Shown here piece by piece: positions 8,755 through 16,821 of a stretch of 64,000 nucleotides of DNA. Within the stretch, counting starts at the first letter, position 1, and the number at the start of each line of letters is the position of its first letter. Where the stretch lies: the NCBI RefSeq assembly GCF_030070105.1, contig NZ_JASJOO010000003.1:977155-1041154 (forward strand). Direction: 5' to 3'. The stretch is from Bermanella sp. WJH001. GTDB lineage: Bacteria; Pseudomonadota; Gammaproteobacteria; Pseudomonadales; Oceanobacteraceae. The position numbers and the translations under genes are program-made. The notes beneath the pieces were generated by a model. That model saw only the letters and a list, made by a program, of their open reading frames with translations, had not been told where the DNA came from and did not search any database.

Positions 8755-9228
8755 GTGAAAGGCGATAAACAAGTCATTAAGTTACTAAACACATGCTTAG
8801 AAAATGAGCTGGTGTCTATTAACCAGTATTTTCTACACGCTCGTATGTTTAAAAATTGGGGTCTAGAAGGCCTTGATAAAATTGAATATAAAAAGTCCAT
8901 CAAAGACATGAAACAAGCCGATAAAATTATCGAGCGTGTTTTGTTTTTAGAAGGCATTCCTAATTTACAGAAACTTGGTAAATTATTTATTGGTGAAAAC
9001 ACCCAAGAAATGTTGCAGTGTGATTTAAAACTGCAAGACTTAAGTTTAAAAGATTTACGTGAAGCCATTGTATATTGCGAATCTGTGTCGGACTTTGTAA
9101 CCCGCGATATGTTAGCTGAGATTCTTGAATATGAAGAAGAGCATTTCGATTGGATTGAAACGCAATTAGATCTGATCAAAAAAATCAGTATCGAAAACTA
9201 CATGCAATCTATGATGCACAGCGAATAA
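8755..9228 (+). CDS. bfr: Bacterioferritin subunit with heme ligand but degraded ferroxidase site
   Basis: The 157-residue four-helix ferritin starts [11 protein letters not shown]; a GTG at 8755 is chosen over the GTG at 8749 because the AAAAGGGG site ends 7 bases before it. By E. coli Bfr numbering it keeps the heme-ligand Met52, Glu18, Glu127 and His130, but has Asp51 for Glu, Gln54 for His and Gln94 for Glu, so three of six ferroxidase ligands are altered. It should bind heme but oxidise iron poorly. The next gene, 13 bases on, encodes the complementary subunit, so the two probably form a mixed 24-mer. Confidence 0.9.
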   Translation: MKGDKQVIKLLNTCLENELVSINQYFLHARMFKNWGLEGLDKIEYKKSIKDMKQADKIIERVLFLEGIPNLQKLGKLFIGENTQEMLQCDLKLQDLSLKDLREAIVYCESVSDFVTRDMLAEILEYEEEHFDWIETQLDLIKKISIENYMQSMMHSE

Positions 9229-9241
9229 CCGGAGAGAAATA

Positions 9242-9709
9242 ATGAAAGGTAATCAAAAAATTATCGATGTTTTAAATTCATTGTTGGCCGGTGAATTGAC
9301 CGCAATGGATCAATACTTTATCCATTCTAGAATGTATGAAGATTGGGGTTTGGGTAAACTTTATGAGCGCATTGCCCATGAAATGGAAGACGAAACCGGT
9401 CATGCAGATCAAATGATCAAGCGTATTTTGTTCCTTGAGGGTTTCCCTAATATGGTGACTCGCGAACCATTAAACGTGGGTAAAACTGTAGAAGAAATGT
9501 TAAAGAATGACTTGGCATTAGAATATGCAGTGGTTAAAAATTTAAAAGAAGCCATTGTAGTCTGCGAAGCTGAAAAAGATTTCGAAACTCGCGCAATGTT
9601 GGTTAAGCAACTAGAAGACACCGAAGAAGATCACACCCATTGGCTAGAACAGCAGCTTGGTTTGATTGAGAAAATTGGTATTCAAAACTATTTACAAGCC
9701 ATGATGTAA
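9242..9709 (+). CDS. bfr: Ferroxidase-type bacterioferritin subunit lacking the heme ligand
   Basis: The 155-residue ferritin-fold protein starts MKGNQKIIDVL after a GGAGAG site. It keeps Glu18, Glu51, His54 and Glu94 and the DTEEDH segment, but position 52 is Thr, so the axial heme methionine is missing. It resembles the Pseudomonas FtnA/BfrA type (HSRMYEDWGLGKLYERI, WLEQQLGLIEK). It probably supplies iron oxidation while the upstream subunit supplies heme for iron release. Cytoplasmic iron storage is the family role. Confidence 0.92.
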   Translation: MKGNQKIIDVLNSLLAGELTAMDQYFIHSRMYEDWGLGKLYERIAHEMEDETGHADQMIKRILFLEGFPNMVTREPLNVGKTVEEMLKNDLALEYAVVKNLKEAIVVCEAEKDFETRAMLVKQLEDTEEDHTHWLEQQLGLIEKIGIQNYLQAMM

Positions 9710-9748
9710 ATCGTGCATGTTTGATCCAGTAATAGCTGGAGTAAACGA

Positions 9749-9783
9749 TAAAGCCTTCTATTGAAAAATAGAGGGCTTTTTTG
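9749..9783. terminator. Bidirectional terminator between the bacterioferritin pair and sigX
   Basis: AAAGCC-TCTAT arms pair with ATAGA-GGGCTTT around a short A-rich loop, followed by a T-run on the plus strand and preceded by A-rich sequence that gives a T-run on the minus strand. Genes converge on it from both sides. Confidence 0.75.
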
Positions 9784-9785
9784 TG

Positions 9786-10322
9786 TTATTCAGATAAGTT
9801 AGACAGGGTATCAAGCGCGCGATAGTAACGCATTTTCACCGCGCTTAATGAAAGCGTGGACACTTCACATATCTCATCAAACGATAATTCAAGTACCGCT
9901 TTCAATAATACAATCTCACGGTCTTGTGACGGCAAATGCACAAGCAATTTTTCTAAATCACTTTGATCATGACGCATTTCGTATTGCAGGTCGTCGCTGT
10001 GCTGTTGTTCAAACCATTGTGTGTAATCATTAAATTTCTTTTGCTCACGAAAAAAATCCATTAAACGATTACGGGCAATAGTAAGAAGCCATGAAAAAAG
10101 CTTGGCGTGATCGTCTAGCTGGGTGATTTTATTCCAAGCGGTTAAAAACGTATCTTGCAAAATATCGTTAATGGTATCGCCGTCGATGCTATTGTTAAGG
10201 CGTAAATAAGCCGCCAACTTATTTTGGTAGCGGCTACAAAGTTCTGCATAGGCTGAACTAGATTGCACGTTTTTAGGGGTTAACAGTGCAATTAGTTCTG
10301 TATCACTGAGTTTAGAAAACAT
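9786..10322 (-). CDS. sigX: ECF sigma factor, SigX-like
   Basis: RNA polymerase sigma factor of the extracytoplasmic-function class, 178 residues. Region 2 contains DILQDTFLTAWNKI and the -10-recognition helix LLTIARNRLMDFFRE; region 4 contains LPSQDREIVLLKAV and the helix-turn-helix LSLSAVKMRYYRALDTL. The ATG overlaps the cmpX stop (TAATG). The order bax, small gene, cmpX, sigX matches the Pseudomonas crfX-cmpX-sigX locus, where SigX responds to envelope and membrane stress. No anti-sigma gene is seen. A shared ECF-like motif occurs upstream of bax, mgtE and rimK. Confidence 0.8.
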   Translation of the reverse strand: MFSKLSDTELIALLTPKNVQSSSAYAELCSRYQNKLAAYLRLNNSIDGDTINDILQDTFLTAWNKITQLDDHAKLFSWLLTIARNRLMDFFREQKKFNDYTQWFEQQHSDDLQYEMRHDQSDLEKLLVHLPSQDREIVLLKAVLELSFDEICEVSTLSLSAVKMRYYRALDTLSNLSE

Positions 10323-11167
10323 TAATCAGTGGGGTGACTGACCAGCTCTAATGCATCAATAAAGTCTGCATTTTTAATGATACGACGGCCATGTTTATGA
10401 TGGCTAACAACCGTAGCCACAGGGCCAATTTCAATGATCTCTCCGCTAAAACCATCTTTTAGTTTTACCTGGCTGCCGATATCAACCAAGTCGTTTATGT
10501 ATAGCGAATACATGATATTTTCAGAGGTGCTTTTACTGCCTAAGCCTAGGGAAATGGCCACGCCCAAACCTAAAGCAGCCAACGCAATGGCAACCATGGT
10601 ATCTAATAAAACCGTATTTATATCTAGCTGGCCGATAGCGACTGAGAATATTAAAACAATCAACAGGCCATAAACGATCTTAGATAATGGTGCGGCAAAT
10701 TCTAACCCTGCCGACTTACCTGCTTTTGCAACCATATTTTTAGCAAGATTTGCTGCTGCTAAACCTAGTAACAAAATAATTAATGATGCAAGTATTTTAG
10801 GAATAAATAAAATAAAGGTGTCGATGGTTTTAGTGAGTTGAGGTAATCCCAACGTGTCTGCGGCACTGATCGCAAAAACTAAAACAATGATCCAAAAAAT
10901 CAATGACGACATCAAATAAGATAAAGTAAAGTGACTGCCAAAACGCTGCAGCTGTTCATCTATGCCGGTCGCTTTTGATAAAGAATTAATACTGGCTTTT
11001 TCTAGGATTTTTTGTACGGCTATTTTAGAAATCTTGGCTAAACCATAACCCACCAATAACATAAAAGTGGCGGCAAAAACGTTAGGAAGAATCGCTGCAA
11101 TATGTTCAAGTAAAGTAGTGATAGCTTGGCTGAATGCGGTATACCAAACATTAGAACTTTCGTTCAT
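10322..11167 (-). CDS. cmpX: CmpX-like mechanosensitive-channel family membrane protein
   Basis: Inner-membrane protein of 281 residues made of repeated conserved TM-helix units of the MscS superfamily (LPNVFAATFMLLVGYGLAKI near residue 27 and IPKILASLIILLLGLAAANL near residue 125) and a short beta-rich cytoplasmic end (VKLKDGFSGEIIEIGPVATVV). It lacks a full MscS C-terminal vestibule. In Pseudomonas the homologue CmpX lies next to sigX and affects membrane tension responses. It overlaps the upstream small gene by 17 bases and sigX by one. Confidence 0.8.
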   Translation of the reverse strand: MNESSNVWYTAFSQAITTLLEHIAAILPNVFAATFMLLVGYGLAKISKIAVQKILEKASINSLSKATGIDEQLQRFGSHFTLSYLMSSLIFWIIVLVFAISAADTLGLPQLTKTIDTFILFIPKILASLIILLLGLAAANLAKNMVAKAGKSAGLEFAAPLSKIVYGLLIVLIFSVAIGQLDINTVLLDTMVAIALAALGLGVAISLGLGSKSTSENIMYSLYINDLVDIGSQVKLKDGFSGEIIEIGPVATVVSHHKHGRRIIKNADFIDALELVSHPTD

Positions 11168-11399
11168 CTTCTTTCTCCGTTTTTTTGCTGTTAGTAATAG
11201 GTTGTTCGCGCATTATGCGAGCAACAGGTGCAAATAAGGCTAATAGGATTTGAAAAATACCCAGCCCTGTTAGCGTTAGACTTTTTTGATTTCTGTCATG
11301 TTGGTTTAGTTTTTTACGGATATTAGCTGCAGGAGGCGTTGGAGCCTGCTGCGCTAATGCCGCTAACTTTTTTTCAATATCACTTGGGCTGTTGGCCAT
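11151..11399 (-). CDS. Small membrane protein, CrfX-like by position
   Basis: The 82-residue product starts at 11399 (an upstream in-frame ATG at 11432 lies inside bax). Residues 1-40 are hydrophilic and proline/alanine-rich; one hydrophobic segment (LTLTGLGIFQILLALFAPVARI) follows, then a charged tail. Its position just before cmpX and sigX matches crfX of Pseudomonas. The family name is by synteny and not by motif. It overlaps bax by 20 bases, so it is translated from the same mRNA. Confidence 0.6.
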   Translation of the reverse strand: MANSPSDIEKKLAALAQQAPTPPAANIRKKLNQHDRNQKSLTLTGLGIFQILLALFAPVARIMREQPITNSKKTEKEDERKF

Positions 11400-12168
11400 A
11401 ATTCTCGATCTCGCTCCAGAATATCTCGTCAAACTCGAGCAGGCTGTTGTGGCGAATCATATGCTGTATTTCACTTACATATTCAGTGCCGCGTTCAGAG
11501 TATCGTGTTAAGCCTTTGGCTAGCATTACGCCATTTGGCTTTCTATTTTGACGCCAAGCTTCACGTCTTGTTTGTCTTAACTGCTTATAAGACGCACTGG
11601 TGTTTAAGTTATGAATATAACTTTTAACCGACGCAAAAGCGTTATCAAACTCTTTCACTTCATGACTTGCGCCATCGTCACGTTGGCTGGGTTTTATACC
11701 ACAGCCTTTGCTATAGCACCATTGACCGAAGTAGTTGTTGCCTTCAAGGGCAAAACGGGAGGTGCCCCAAGCAGATTCGTTAGCCGCTTGTGCTAATACT
11801 AAGGAGGGGGGAACCATGCCTATTTTCCTATGAATTTCATGGGCACAGGTTTTATCTATTGCCTGACAGTCTACTTTGTAAAATTTAGCCGTGTCGGCAA
11901 TATGACTCATTTGCTGTTCGCTCAATCCCTCGGTTTGATCAGCCCAGGTACGTAATTGTTGCTTTTCTTCGAGTACTTGGCGGTTCGCTTCTTTGGTTAG
12001 TGGGTATAAAAACTCAAAGAACTCAGTCTTCTTTTGCTGGGTATTGGCTATTTCGGCAAAATCAGGTGGGGATAATTGTTCATTTGTTAACTCGCCACAG
12101 TCAGCACATTCGCTGCAACCGCTAAGTAATGTGAATAAAAACGCCACCCCAAGTAAAAGATACTGCAT
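11380..12168 (-). CDS. bax: Bax-like glucosaminidase-domain lipoprotein
   Basis: The 262-residue protein has a lipoprotein signal (LLSGC, Cys18) followed by a Cys-rich stretch ECADCGEL and a glucosaminidase/Bax domain with motif LVLAQAANESAWGTSRFALEGNNYFGQW split over residues ~128-155; the Glu of ANES is the expected catalytic acid. Such enzymes cut peptidoglycan glycan strands in the periplasm. A GGGGG ribosome site precedes the ATG. It heads the transcript bax-crfX-cmpX-sigX, and an ECF-like promoter lies just upstream. Confidence 0.82.
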   Translation of the reverse strand: MQYLLLGVAFLFTLLSGCSECADCGELTNEQLSPPDFAEIANTQQKKTEFFEFLYPLTKEANRQVLEEKQQLRTWADQTEGLSEQQMSHIADTAKFYKVDCQAIDKTCAHEIHRKIGMVPPSLVLAQAANESAWGTSRFALEGNNYFGQWCYSKGCGIKPSQRDDGASHEVKEFDNAFASVKSYIHNLNTSASYKQLRQTRREAWRQNRKPNGVMLAKGLTRYSERGTEYVSEIQHMIRHNSLLEFDEIFWSEIENYGQQPK

Positions 12169-12208
12169 AATACCCCCTAATAATTAATCAATAACTGTTG
12201 TTATTTAA

Positions 12209-12236
12209 GAGACGTCATACCAAGCAAAATAGTCAC
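12209..12236 (-). promoter_or_regulatory. ECF-type promoter of bax-crfX-cmpX-sigX
   Basis: On the minus strand the -35-like element TTGTGACTATTT (GTGAC at 12232-12236) is separated by 17 bases from CGTCTC (CGTC at 12211-12214). The same elements occur upstream of mgtE and rimK. The position gives a leader of roughly 35 bases before the bax ATG. Confidence 0.6.
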
Positions 12237-12269
12237 AATTTTATTTATTTAATTTGATTGTGACTATTT
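12227..12269. promoter_or_regulatory. Inverted repeat formed by two divergent -35 elements
   Basis: AAATAGTCACAAT (12227-12239) and ATTGTGACTATTT (12257-12269) are perfect 13-base inverted arms separated by an AT-rich 17-base spacer. The symmetry is explained by two back-to-back copies of the same promoter element, though a repressor or activator binding the dyad is an alternative. Confidence 0.6.
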
Positions 12270-12287
12270 GCTGCTTAACTGCGTCTA
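12258..12287 (+). promoter_or_regulatory. ECF-type promoter of the mgtE operon
   Basis: TTGTGAC at 12258-12264 and CGTCTA at 12282-12287 are 17 bases apart, matching the bax and rimK promoters. The predicted transcript starts about 12294, which excludes the upstream in-frame start codons of mgtE and supports the ATG at 12320. Confidence 0.6.
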
Positions 12288-12319
12288 TGTCTTTTAGATC
12301 TGAAAAGGGGTGGGGAAGT

Positions 12320-13678
12320 ATGCCCATAGAAAATGAAAATAGCGCACATGAGCGAAATGCTGAAGGGATAAGTGGTGTTGTTTCCCTGCTACTAAGCATG
12401 GAGCCTGATAGTGAAGTGGCTTATAGCGAATTTGAGCTATTGCAAGATGATGAAATTGCTCATGTTATTGAGTCGGTTCCTTTGGATCTTCGACTATTAG
12501 TATGGAAGGTGTTACCGGCTTCTCGTTATTGGGGAGTGCTGTATGCACTACAAGAAGATACGGCCAAACACTTAATTGATTCGTTAGATGAAGCGGGTCG
12601 ACAAGCTTTACAGGGCCAGGCAGATTCAGCGGATCTATTATTGTTTGCCGATATCATGCCTACCAGCATGGTGGACGCCATATTGCTTGATCAAGAAGAT
12701 GACTTGGTTGAGGAACTGCAGCAGGCACTAAGCTATGACGATACTCAGGTTGGTCGTCACTTAAATAGTAATATTTTACGGGTACGTCCTCGTGTGTCGT
12801 TAAGCTCATTGGCTCAGCGTATTCGTAAAAAAGACGAAGTCAAAGCAGTTTTTGTCGTCACTGAAGATAGTGAACTGCTGGGGACCATTCCACTGCATGT
12901 TATTTTCGAGCAGCAAAATGAAGTAAAAGCTGAAGCTGTGATGGTGCCTTGTACAGAGTGTGACCACTTAGACGAATTAACCGATGTGATTGCGCGCTTA
13001 GACCCAGAAGAAAACCTATCGTGGGTGCCTGTGCGTCGAAATAATAAAATTGTAGGTGCCATGCCCGTATCGGTTTTGTTCTGGGAAGCGCAAGAGCGTG
13101 TACTGCAAGCATCGATTCAAGAAACGCCATCCACTGAAGAAGACTTATTTACGCCCGTGTCAGCGGCAGCAAAACTGCGTGCGGTGTGGTTGTGTATTAA
13201 CTTAATGACCGCTTTTTTGGCTTCATTTGTCATCGGTTATTTCGAGCATGCTTTGCAACAAATTGTGGCACTGGCCATCTTAATGCCGGTGGTTGCCAGC
13301 ATGGGTGGGATTGCCGGTAGCCAGACTCTAGCAGTGGCATTGCGTGGTTTGGCGCTTAATCACATAACCTCAGATAACATTAAGCTGATTTTACAAAAAG
13401 AGATGTATATCGCAGCGATTAATAGTGCCCTCTTGGGGGTGATCATTGCGTTAGTTGTGATGTATTGGTTTGACTCTATCGGGTTGGGTTTGATTATCTT
13501 TGTTTCTATTTTTATTAACGGTTTGGCAGCGGCCTCTTCTGGCACCTTGATTCCGTTCTTGTTGAAAAAGGTAAACATTGACCCAGCTATTTCAGGTTCA
13601 GTGATTCTGACAACAGTAACCGACGTTGTGGGTTTTGTTGTGTTCTTAGGTTTGGGTTCGTTTATTTTATTGAGTTAA
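12320..13678 (+). CDS. mgtE: MgtE-family magnesium transporter
   Basis: MgtE is a Mg2+ channel of the inner membrane gated by cytoplasmic magnesium. The 452-residue protein starts MPIENENS; it has the N-terminal helical MgtE_N superhelix (residues ~20-130), two CBS domains (~140-260) and five membrane helices (~290-450) with the signature MPVVASMGGIAGSQTLAVALRG. The usual GNAGxQ motif reads GIAGSQ here. The closing TTVTDVVGFVVFLGLGS with the pore aspartate is intact. It overlaps the next gene by one base (TAATG). Confidence 0.88.
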   Translation: MPIENENSAHERNAEGISGVVSLLLSMEPDSEVAYSEFELLQDDEIAHVIESVPLDLRLLVWKVLPASRYWGVLYALQEDTAKHLIDSLDEAGRQALQGQADSADLLLFADIMPTSMVDAILLDQEDDLVEELQQALSYDDTQVGRHLNSNILRVRPRVSLSSLAQRIRKKDEVKAVFVVTEDSELLGTIPLHVIFEQQNEVKAEAVMVPCTECDHLDELTDVIARLDPEENLSWVPVRRNNKIVGAMPVSVLFWEAQERVLQASIQETPSTEEDLFTPVSAAAKLRAVWLCINLMTAFLASFVIGYFEHALQQIVALAILMPVVASMGGIAGSQTLAVALRGLALNHITSDNIKLILQKEMYIAAINSALLGVIIALVVMYWFDSIGLGLIIFVSIFINGLAAASSGTLIPFLLKKVNIDPAISGSVILTTVTDVVGFVVFLGLGSFILLS

Positions 13679-14718
13679 TGATGACTATGGATATTTTAAT
13701 TTGGATTGGTATCGGTTTGTGTTTGTGCCAATCGGCGGCTTTTTCAGGGTTAAACTTAGCCTATTTTAGTTTGAGCCGCCTTCAGTTAGAAGTGGAAGCA
13801 AAACGCGGAAACGAGAACGCAAAGATCATTTTAGGCATGCGTGAAGACTCTAATTTTTTATTGTCGACCATTTTGTGGGGTAACGTGTCTATTAACGTTT
13901 TGCTTACATTGCTGTCGGACTCGGTATTAGTGGGCGTTTACTCGTTTTTATTCTCTACGGTGGCGATCACATTTTTTGGTGAAATATTTCCGCAGGCGTA
14001 TTTTTCACGAAACGCATTAAAAGTCGCCTCATTTTTAACACCATTAATTAAACTATATCAGTTGGTGTTATTTCCTGTTGCAAAACCAACCGCCATTATT
14101 TTAGATGGCTGGTTAGGGCGCGAGGGCATTACGTATTTTCGTGAGAATGAGTTAAAAGGCATTATCGAAGCACATATTCATGCCGACGAAGCAGATGTAG
14201 AACACGTTGAAGGCATGGGTGCACTTAACTTTTTATCGGTACAAGATGTTTTGGTTTCCCATGAAGGGGAGGTGATTGACCCTAAAAGTATCGTGCAATG
14301 TGAATGTAAGCTGGACTTGCCAATTTTACCTGAGCAAGGCTCAGATAAATTTGATGAGTTTTTAAATAAAGTGCATGTTTCTGGCCATAAATGGGTGGTG
14401 TTAGTTAACGCTAAGCAAGAGCCATTACTGGTATTGGACGCGGATGGTTTTATTCGTTCAGCCCTATTAGATGAAACCCCAACAGACCCTTATGTGTTTG
14501 CTCATCGTCCGATCATTTTTCACGATGACAGCACCACATTAGGTACTGCAATGAAACGTCTTAAAATTGCACAACAAGTCAGTGCGGATAGTGATGATGT
14601 GTTGGACCAAGATGTGATTTTAGTATGGACAGAAAATGGCAGCCGAGTGATCACGGGTGCGGATATTTTAGGTCGACTATTAAAAGGTATTGCCACCATT
14701 CCAAGTGAAGCGGCTTAA
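13678..14718 (+). CDS. CNNM/DUF21 membrane protein with CBS-like tail
   Basis: The 346-residue protein has an N-terminal DUF21 domain: membrane helices with FSGLNLAYFSLSRLQLEVEAKRG, the LLSTILWGNVSINVLLTLL helix and FFGEIFPQAYFS (canonical GEi.P), then a weakly conserved CBS pair (~200-340). CNNM/CorC-type proteins move Mg2+ or Co2+ out of the cell, so an importer (MgtE) and an exporter-like protein share one operon. No C-terminal CorC domain is present. Confidence 0.78.
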   Translation: MMTMDILIWIGIGLCLCQSAAFSGLNLAYFSLSRLQLEVEAKRGNENAKIILGMREDSNFLLSTILWGNVSINVLLTLLSDSVLVGVYSFLFSTVAITFFGEIFPQAYFSRNALKVASFLTPLIKLYQLVLFPVAKPTAIILDGWLGREGITYFRENELKGIIEAHIHADEADVEHVEGMGALNFLSVQDVLVSHEGEVIDPKSIVQCECKLDLPILPEQGSDKFDEFLNKVHVSGHKWVVLVNAKQEPLLVLDADGFIRSALLDETPTDPYVFAHRPIIFHDDSTTLGTAMKRLKIAQQVSADSDDVLDQDVILVWTENGSRVITGADILGRLLKGIATIPSEAA

Positions 14719-14735
14719 TTTTTACCATAGCTAAT

Positions 14736-14765
14736 AAAAAAGGAGAGCATGTGCTCTCCTTTTTT
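14736..14765. terminator. Bidirectional terminator
   Basis: GGAGAGCA (14742-14749) and TGCTCTCC (14752-14759) form a tight stem flanked by A5 on the left and T6 on the right, ending the mgtE operon and the rimK operon, which converge here. Confidence 0.9.
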
Positions 14766-14770
14766 GATGG

Positions 14771-15784
14771 TTAACGTTCGTCAGGCAATAAACTATCTTG
14801 TATGTTTTCGATGTGCTCGGCGATGGTTTCATCGTCTTCAGAAAAATACGCCACATGGAACATAGCTTCCCCTTCTTGCACCAACGGAATATTTTGTTTG
14901 CCAATGATAATGCCTGAGCGTGTGGCTTTCACATGATCCAGTACTCGGCCCATGGGGTTACCGATCTCAGCCATAATATCCCCTTTGGTAACTTGGTCGC
15001 CCAATCCCTTTAAATCGCGCACAATACCGCTAGAATTCGCTCGAATCCATGCGCTGTTGTTGGCGATATACGGCTCACGCATTTTACGTTTTTTGGATTT
15101 GCGCACCATGCCTAAATGGGAGAGCACCTTTAGCACGCCATCTAGCCCGGCTCGAATTGAAAATTCGTCAAAGCGTAATGCTTCGCCTGCTTCATATAAC
15201 AAAATTTTAGTACCGGACTCCACCGCCGCTTGGCGTAACGAGCCGTCACGTAAATTTGAATTAAGCAGTACCGGTACCGAAAATGATTTAGCCATTTCTA
15301 AGGTTTCAGGGTCGCTTAAATCCGCTCGTACCTGTGGCAGGTTAGAGCGGTGAATGGCCCCTGTGTGTAAATCAATACCGTGGGTACAGTGTTTAACAAT
15401 ATCGTTTAAAAAACGATAAGCAACACGGCCCGCAAGGGAGCCTTTTTCAGAGCCAGGAAAGCTGCGATTTAAATCGCGGCGGTCAGGCAAGTAACGGGTT
15501 TGATCAAGCACGCCGTAGACGTTAACCATTGGTACTAAAATTAACGTTCCGGCGGTTAGCTTAAATCCTTTTTTCTGTATGAGACGGCGAATGATTTCAA
15601 TGCCGTTTAGCTCATCACCATGCACTGCCGCCGAGACAAACATAGTTGGCCCGCTTCTTTTTGCCCGAATCACATGCACCGGCATGTGAATATCAGTGTC
15701 AGTGTATAAATTGGCAACCGGGATTTGAATCTCGCAGGTTTCTCCCGGTGCAATTTGAGTGTCGGCAATGGTTAGTATCGCCAT
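14771..15784 (-). CDS. Succinylglutamate desuccinylase/aspartoacylase-family deacylase
   Basis: Zinc carboxypeptidase-like amidohydrolase of 337 residues. The motif VHGDELNGIEIIRRL gives the HxxE zinc ligands, RRDLNRSFPG the substrate arginine/asparagine pair and IDLHTG the third zinc histidine; a C-terminal lipoyl-like beta region follows (GDIMAEIGNPMG). The family removes acyl groups from N-acyl amino acids; the substrate here is unknown. It is 3 bases after rimK, so the two are coupled, and it could act on glutamylated or aspartyl products related to RimK. Confidence 0.85.
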   Translation of the reverse strand: MAILTIADTQIAPGETCEIQIPVANLYTDTDIHMPVHVIRAKRSGPTMFVSAAVHGDELNGIEIIRRLIQKKGFKLTAGTLILVPMVNVYGVLDQTRYLPDRRDLNRSFPGSEKGSLAGRVAYRFLNDIVKHCTHGIDLHTGAIHRSNLPQVRADLSDPETLEMAKSFSVPVLLNSNLRDGSLRQAAVESGTKILLYEAGEALRFDEFSIRAGLDGVLKVLSHLGMVRKSKKRKMREPYIANNSAWIRANSSGIVRDLKGLGDQVTKGDIMAEIGNPMGRVLDHVKATRSGIIIGKQNIPLVQEGEAMFHVAYFSEDDETIAEHIENIQDSLLPDER

Positions 15785-15787
15785 AGA

Positions 15788-16693
15788 TTAGCCCTTACCT
15801 TTGGTTTTAGTGCTGTGTGGTTTTGCGTTTTTCTCAATGTACTCAATGATCATAGATGCTACATCTTTTTTCGTAGCCGCTTCAATCCCCTCTAAACCAG
15901 GAGAAGAGTTAACTTCCATCACCACAGGACCATTTTTAGATTGTAAAATATCCACGCCACATACACCTAAGCCCATGGCTTTTGCTGCATTAATGGCCGT
16001 AGCACGTTCGTCTTTAGTGAGTTTGATCAGCTTAGCAGAACCACCACGGTGTAAGTTAGAACGGAACTCACCTTCAGCACCTTGACGTTTCATCGCTGCA
16101 ACCACTTTACCGCCCACGACAAAACAACGGATGTCCGCACCGCCTGCTTCTTTAATGAATTCTTGTACTAAGATGTTGGCATTAAGCCCCATGAACGCTT
16201 CGATGATACTTTCAGCGGCTTTTTTAGTATCTGCTAATACCACACCAATGCCCTGCGTACCTTCAAGCAGTTTAATAACCACCGGAGCGCCACCGACATT
16301 TTTGATTAAATCGTCGGCTTTGTCTGCCTTGCTGGCAAACCCCGTACGAGGCAGGCCAATGCCTTTACGAGACAATAATTGTAATGAGCGCAATTTGTCA
16401 CGTGAACGACTAATAGCTACGGATTCATTCACTGAAAAGGTACCTGTCATTTCAAACTGACGCACAACGGCAGTACCGTAAAAGGTAATAGATGCACCAA
16501 TACGCGGAATAATCGCATCGTATGTTGGTAATTCTTTACCATGGTAACGAACCGCTGGGCGGCTTTTGGTGATGTCCATGTAACAGTGCAGAGTGTCAAT
16601 GATGTCCACTTCGTGGCCCATGGCTTCGCCGGCTTCTTTCAAGCGTTTGGTTGAGTACAGGTTTTTACCACGGGATAAGATAGCAATTTTCAT
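15788..16693 (-). CDS. rimK: RimK-type ATP-grasp glutamate ligase
   Basis: RimK adds glutamate residues to the C-terminus of ribosomal protein S6 in E. coli and Pseudomonas. The 301-residue protein begins MKIAILSRG; this ATG at 16693 has an AAAAGGAG site, whereas the in-frame ATG at 16747 lies upstream of the proposed promoter. ATP-grasp motifs: [36 protein letters not shown] and [15 protein letters not shown]. The usual partner rimB is not present; a deacylase is. An ECF-like promoter precedes it. Confidence 0.88.
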   Translation of the reverse strand: MKIAILSRGKNLYSTKRLKEAGEAMGHEVDIIDTLHCYMDITKSRPAVRYHGKELPTYDAIIPRIGASITFYGTAVVRQFEMTGTFSVNESVAISRSRDKLRSLQLLSRKGIGLPRTGFASKADKADDLIKNVGGAPVVIKLLEGTQGIGVVLADTKKAAESIIEAFMGLNANILVQEFIKEAGGADIRCFVVGGKVVAAMKRQGAEGEFRSNLHRGGSAKLIKLTKDERATAINAAKAMGLGVCGVDILQSKNGPVVMEVNSSPGLEGIEAATKKDVASMIIEYIEKNAKPHSTKTKGKG

Positions 16694-16727
16694 AATGACT
16701 CCTTTTAAATAACGTAACTGAAAAGAG

Positions 16728-16756
16728 TAGACGTCAGTGAAGTACAAATAGTCACA
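16728..16756 (-). promoter_or_regulatory. ECF-type promoter of rimK
   Basis: On the minus strand TTTGTGACTATTTG (GTGAC at 16752-16756) is followed after 18 bases by CGTCTA (CGTC at 16730-16733). The wording matches the mgtE and bax promoters, with a spacer one base longer. It leaves a leader of about 30 bases before rimK. Confidence 0.55.
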
Positions 16757-16765
16757 AATAAAACA

Positions 16766-16802
16766 AAAAAAGCCCGCTTTTATTCAAAAGCGGGCTTTTT
16801 TT
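16766..16802 (-). terminator. Terminator of hslVU
   Basis: AAAGCCCGCTTT and AAAGCGGGCTTT arms around a short loop, with flanking A- and T-runs, located 20 bases beyond the hslU stop on the minus strand. Confidence 0.9.
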
Positions 16803-16821
16803 GTGCGAAGGCGATAAGGGT

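Noticed and set aside
8724-9179. Minus-strand open frame (151 codons) opposite the first bacterioferritin gene
   Set aside because: Fully antisense to a well-supported ferritin gene, and serine-rich like a shadow frame.
14952-15353. Plus-strand open frame (133 codons) opposite the deacylase gene
   Set aside because: Shadow of a conserved enzyme on the minus strand.
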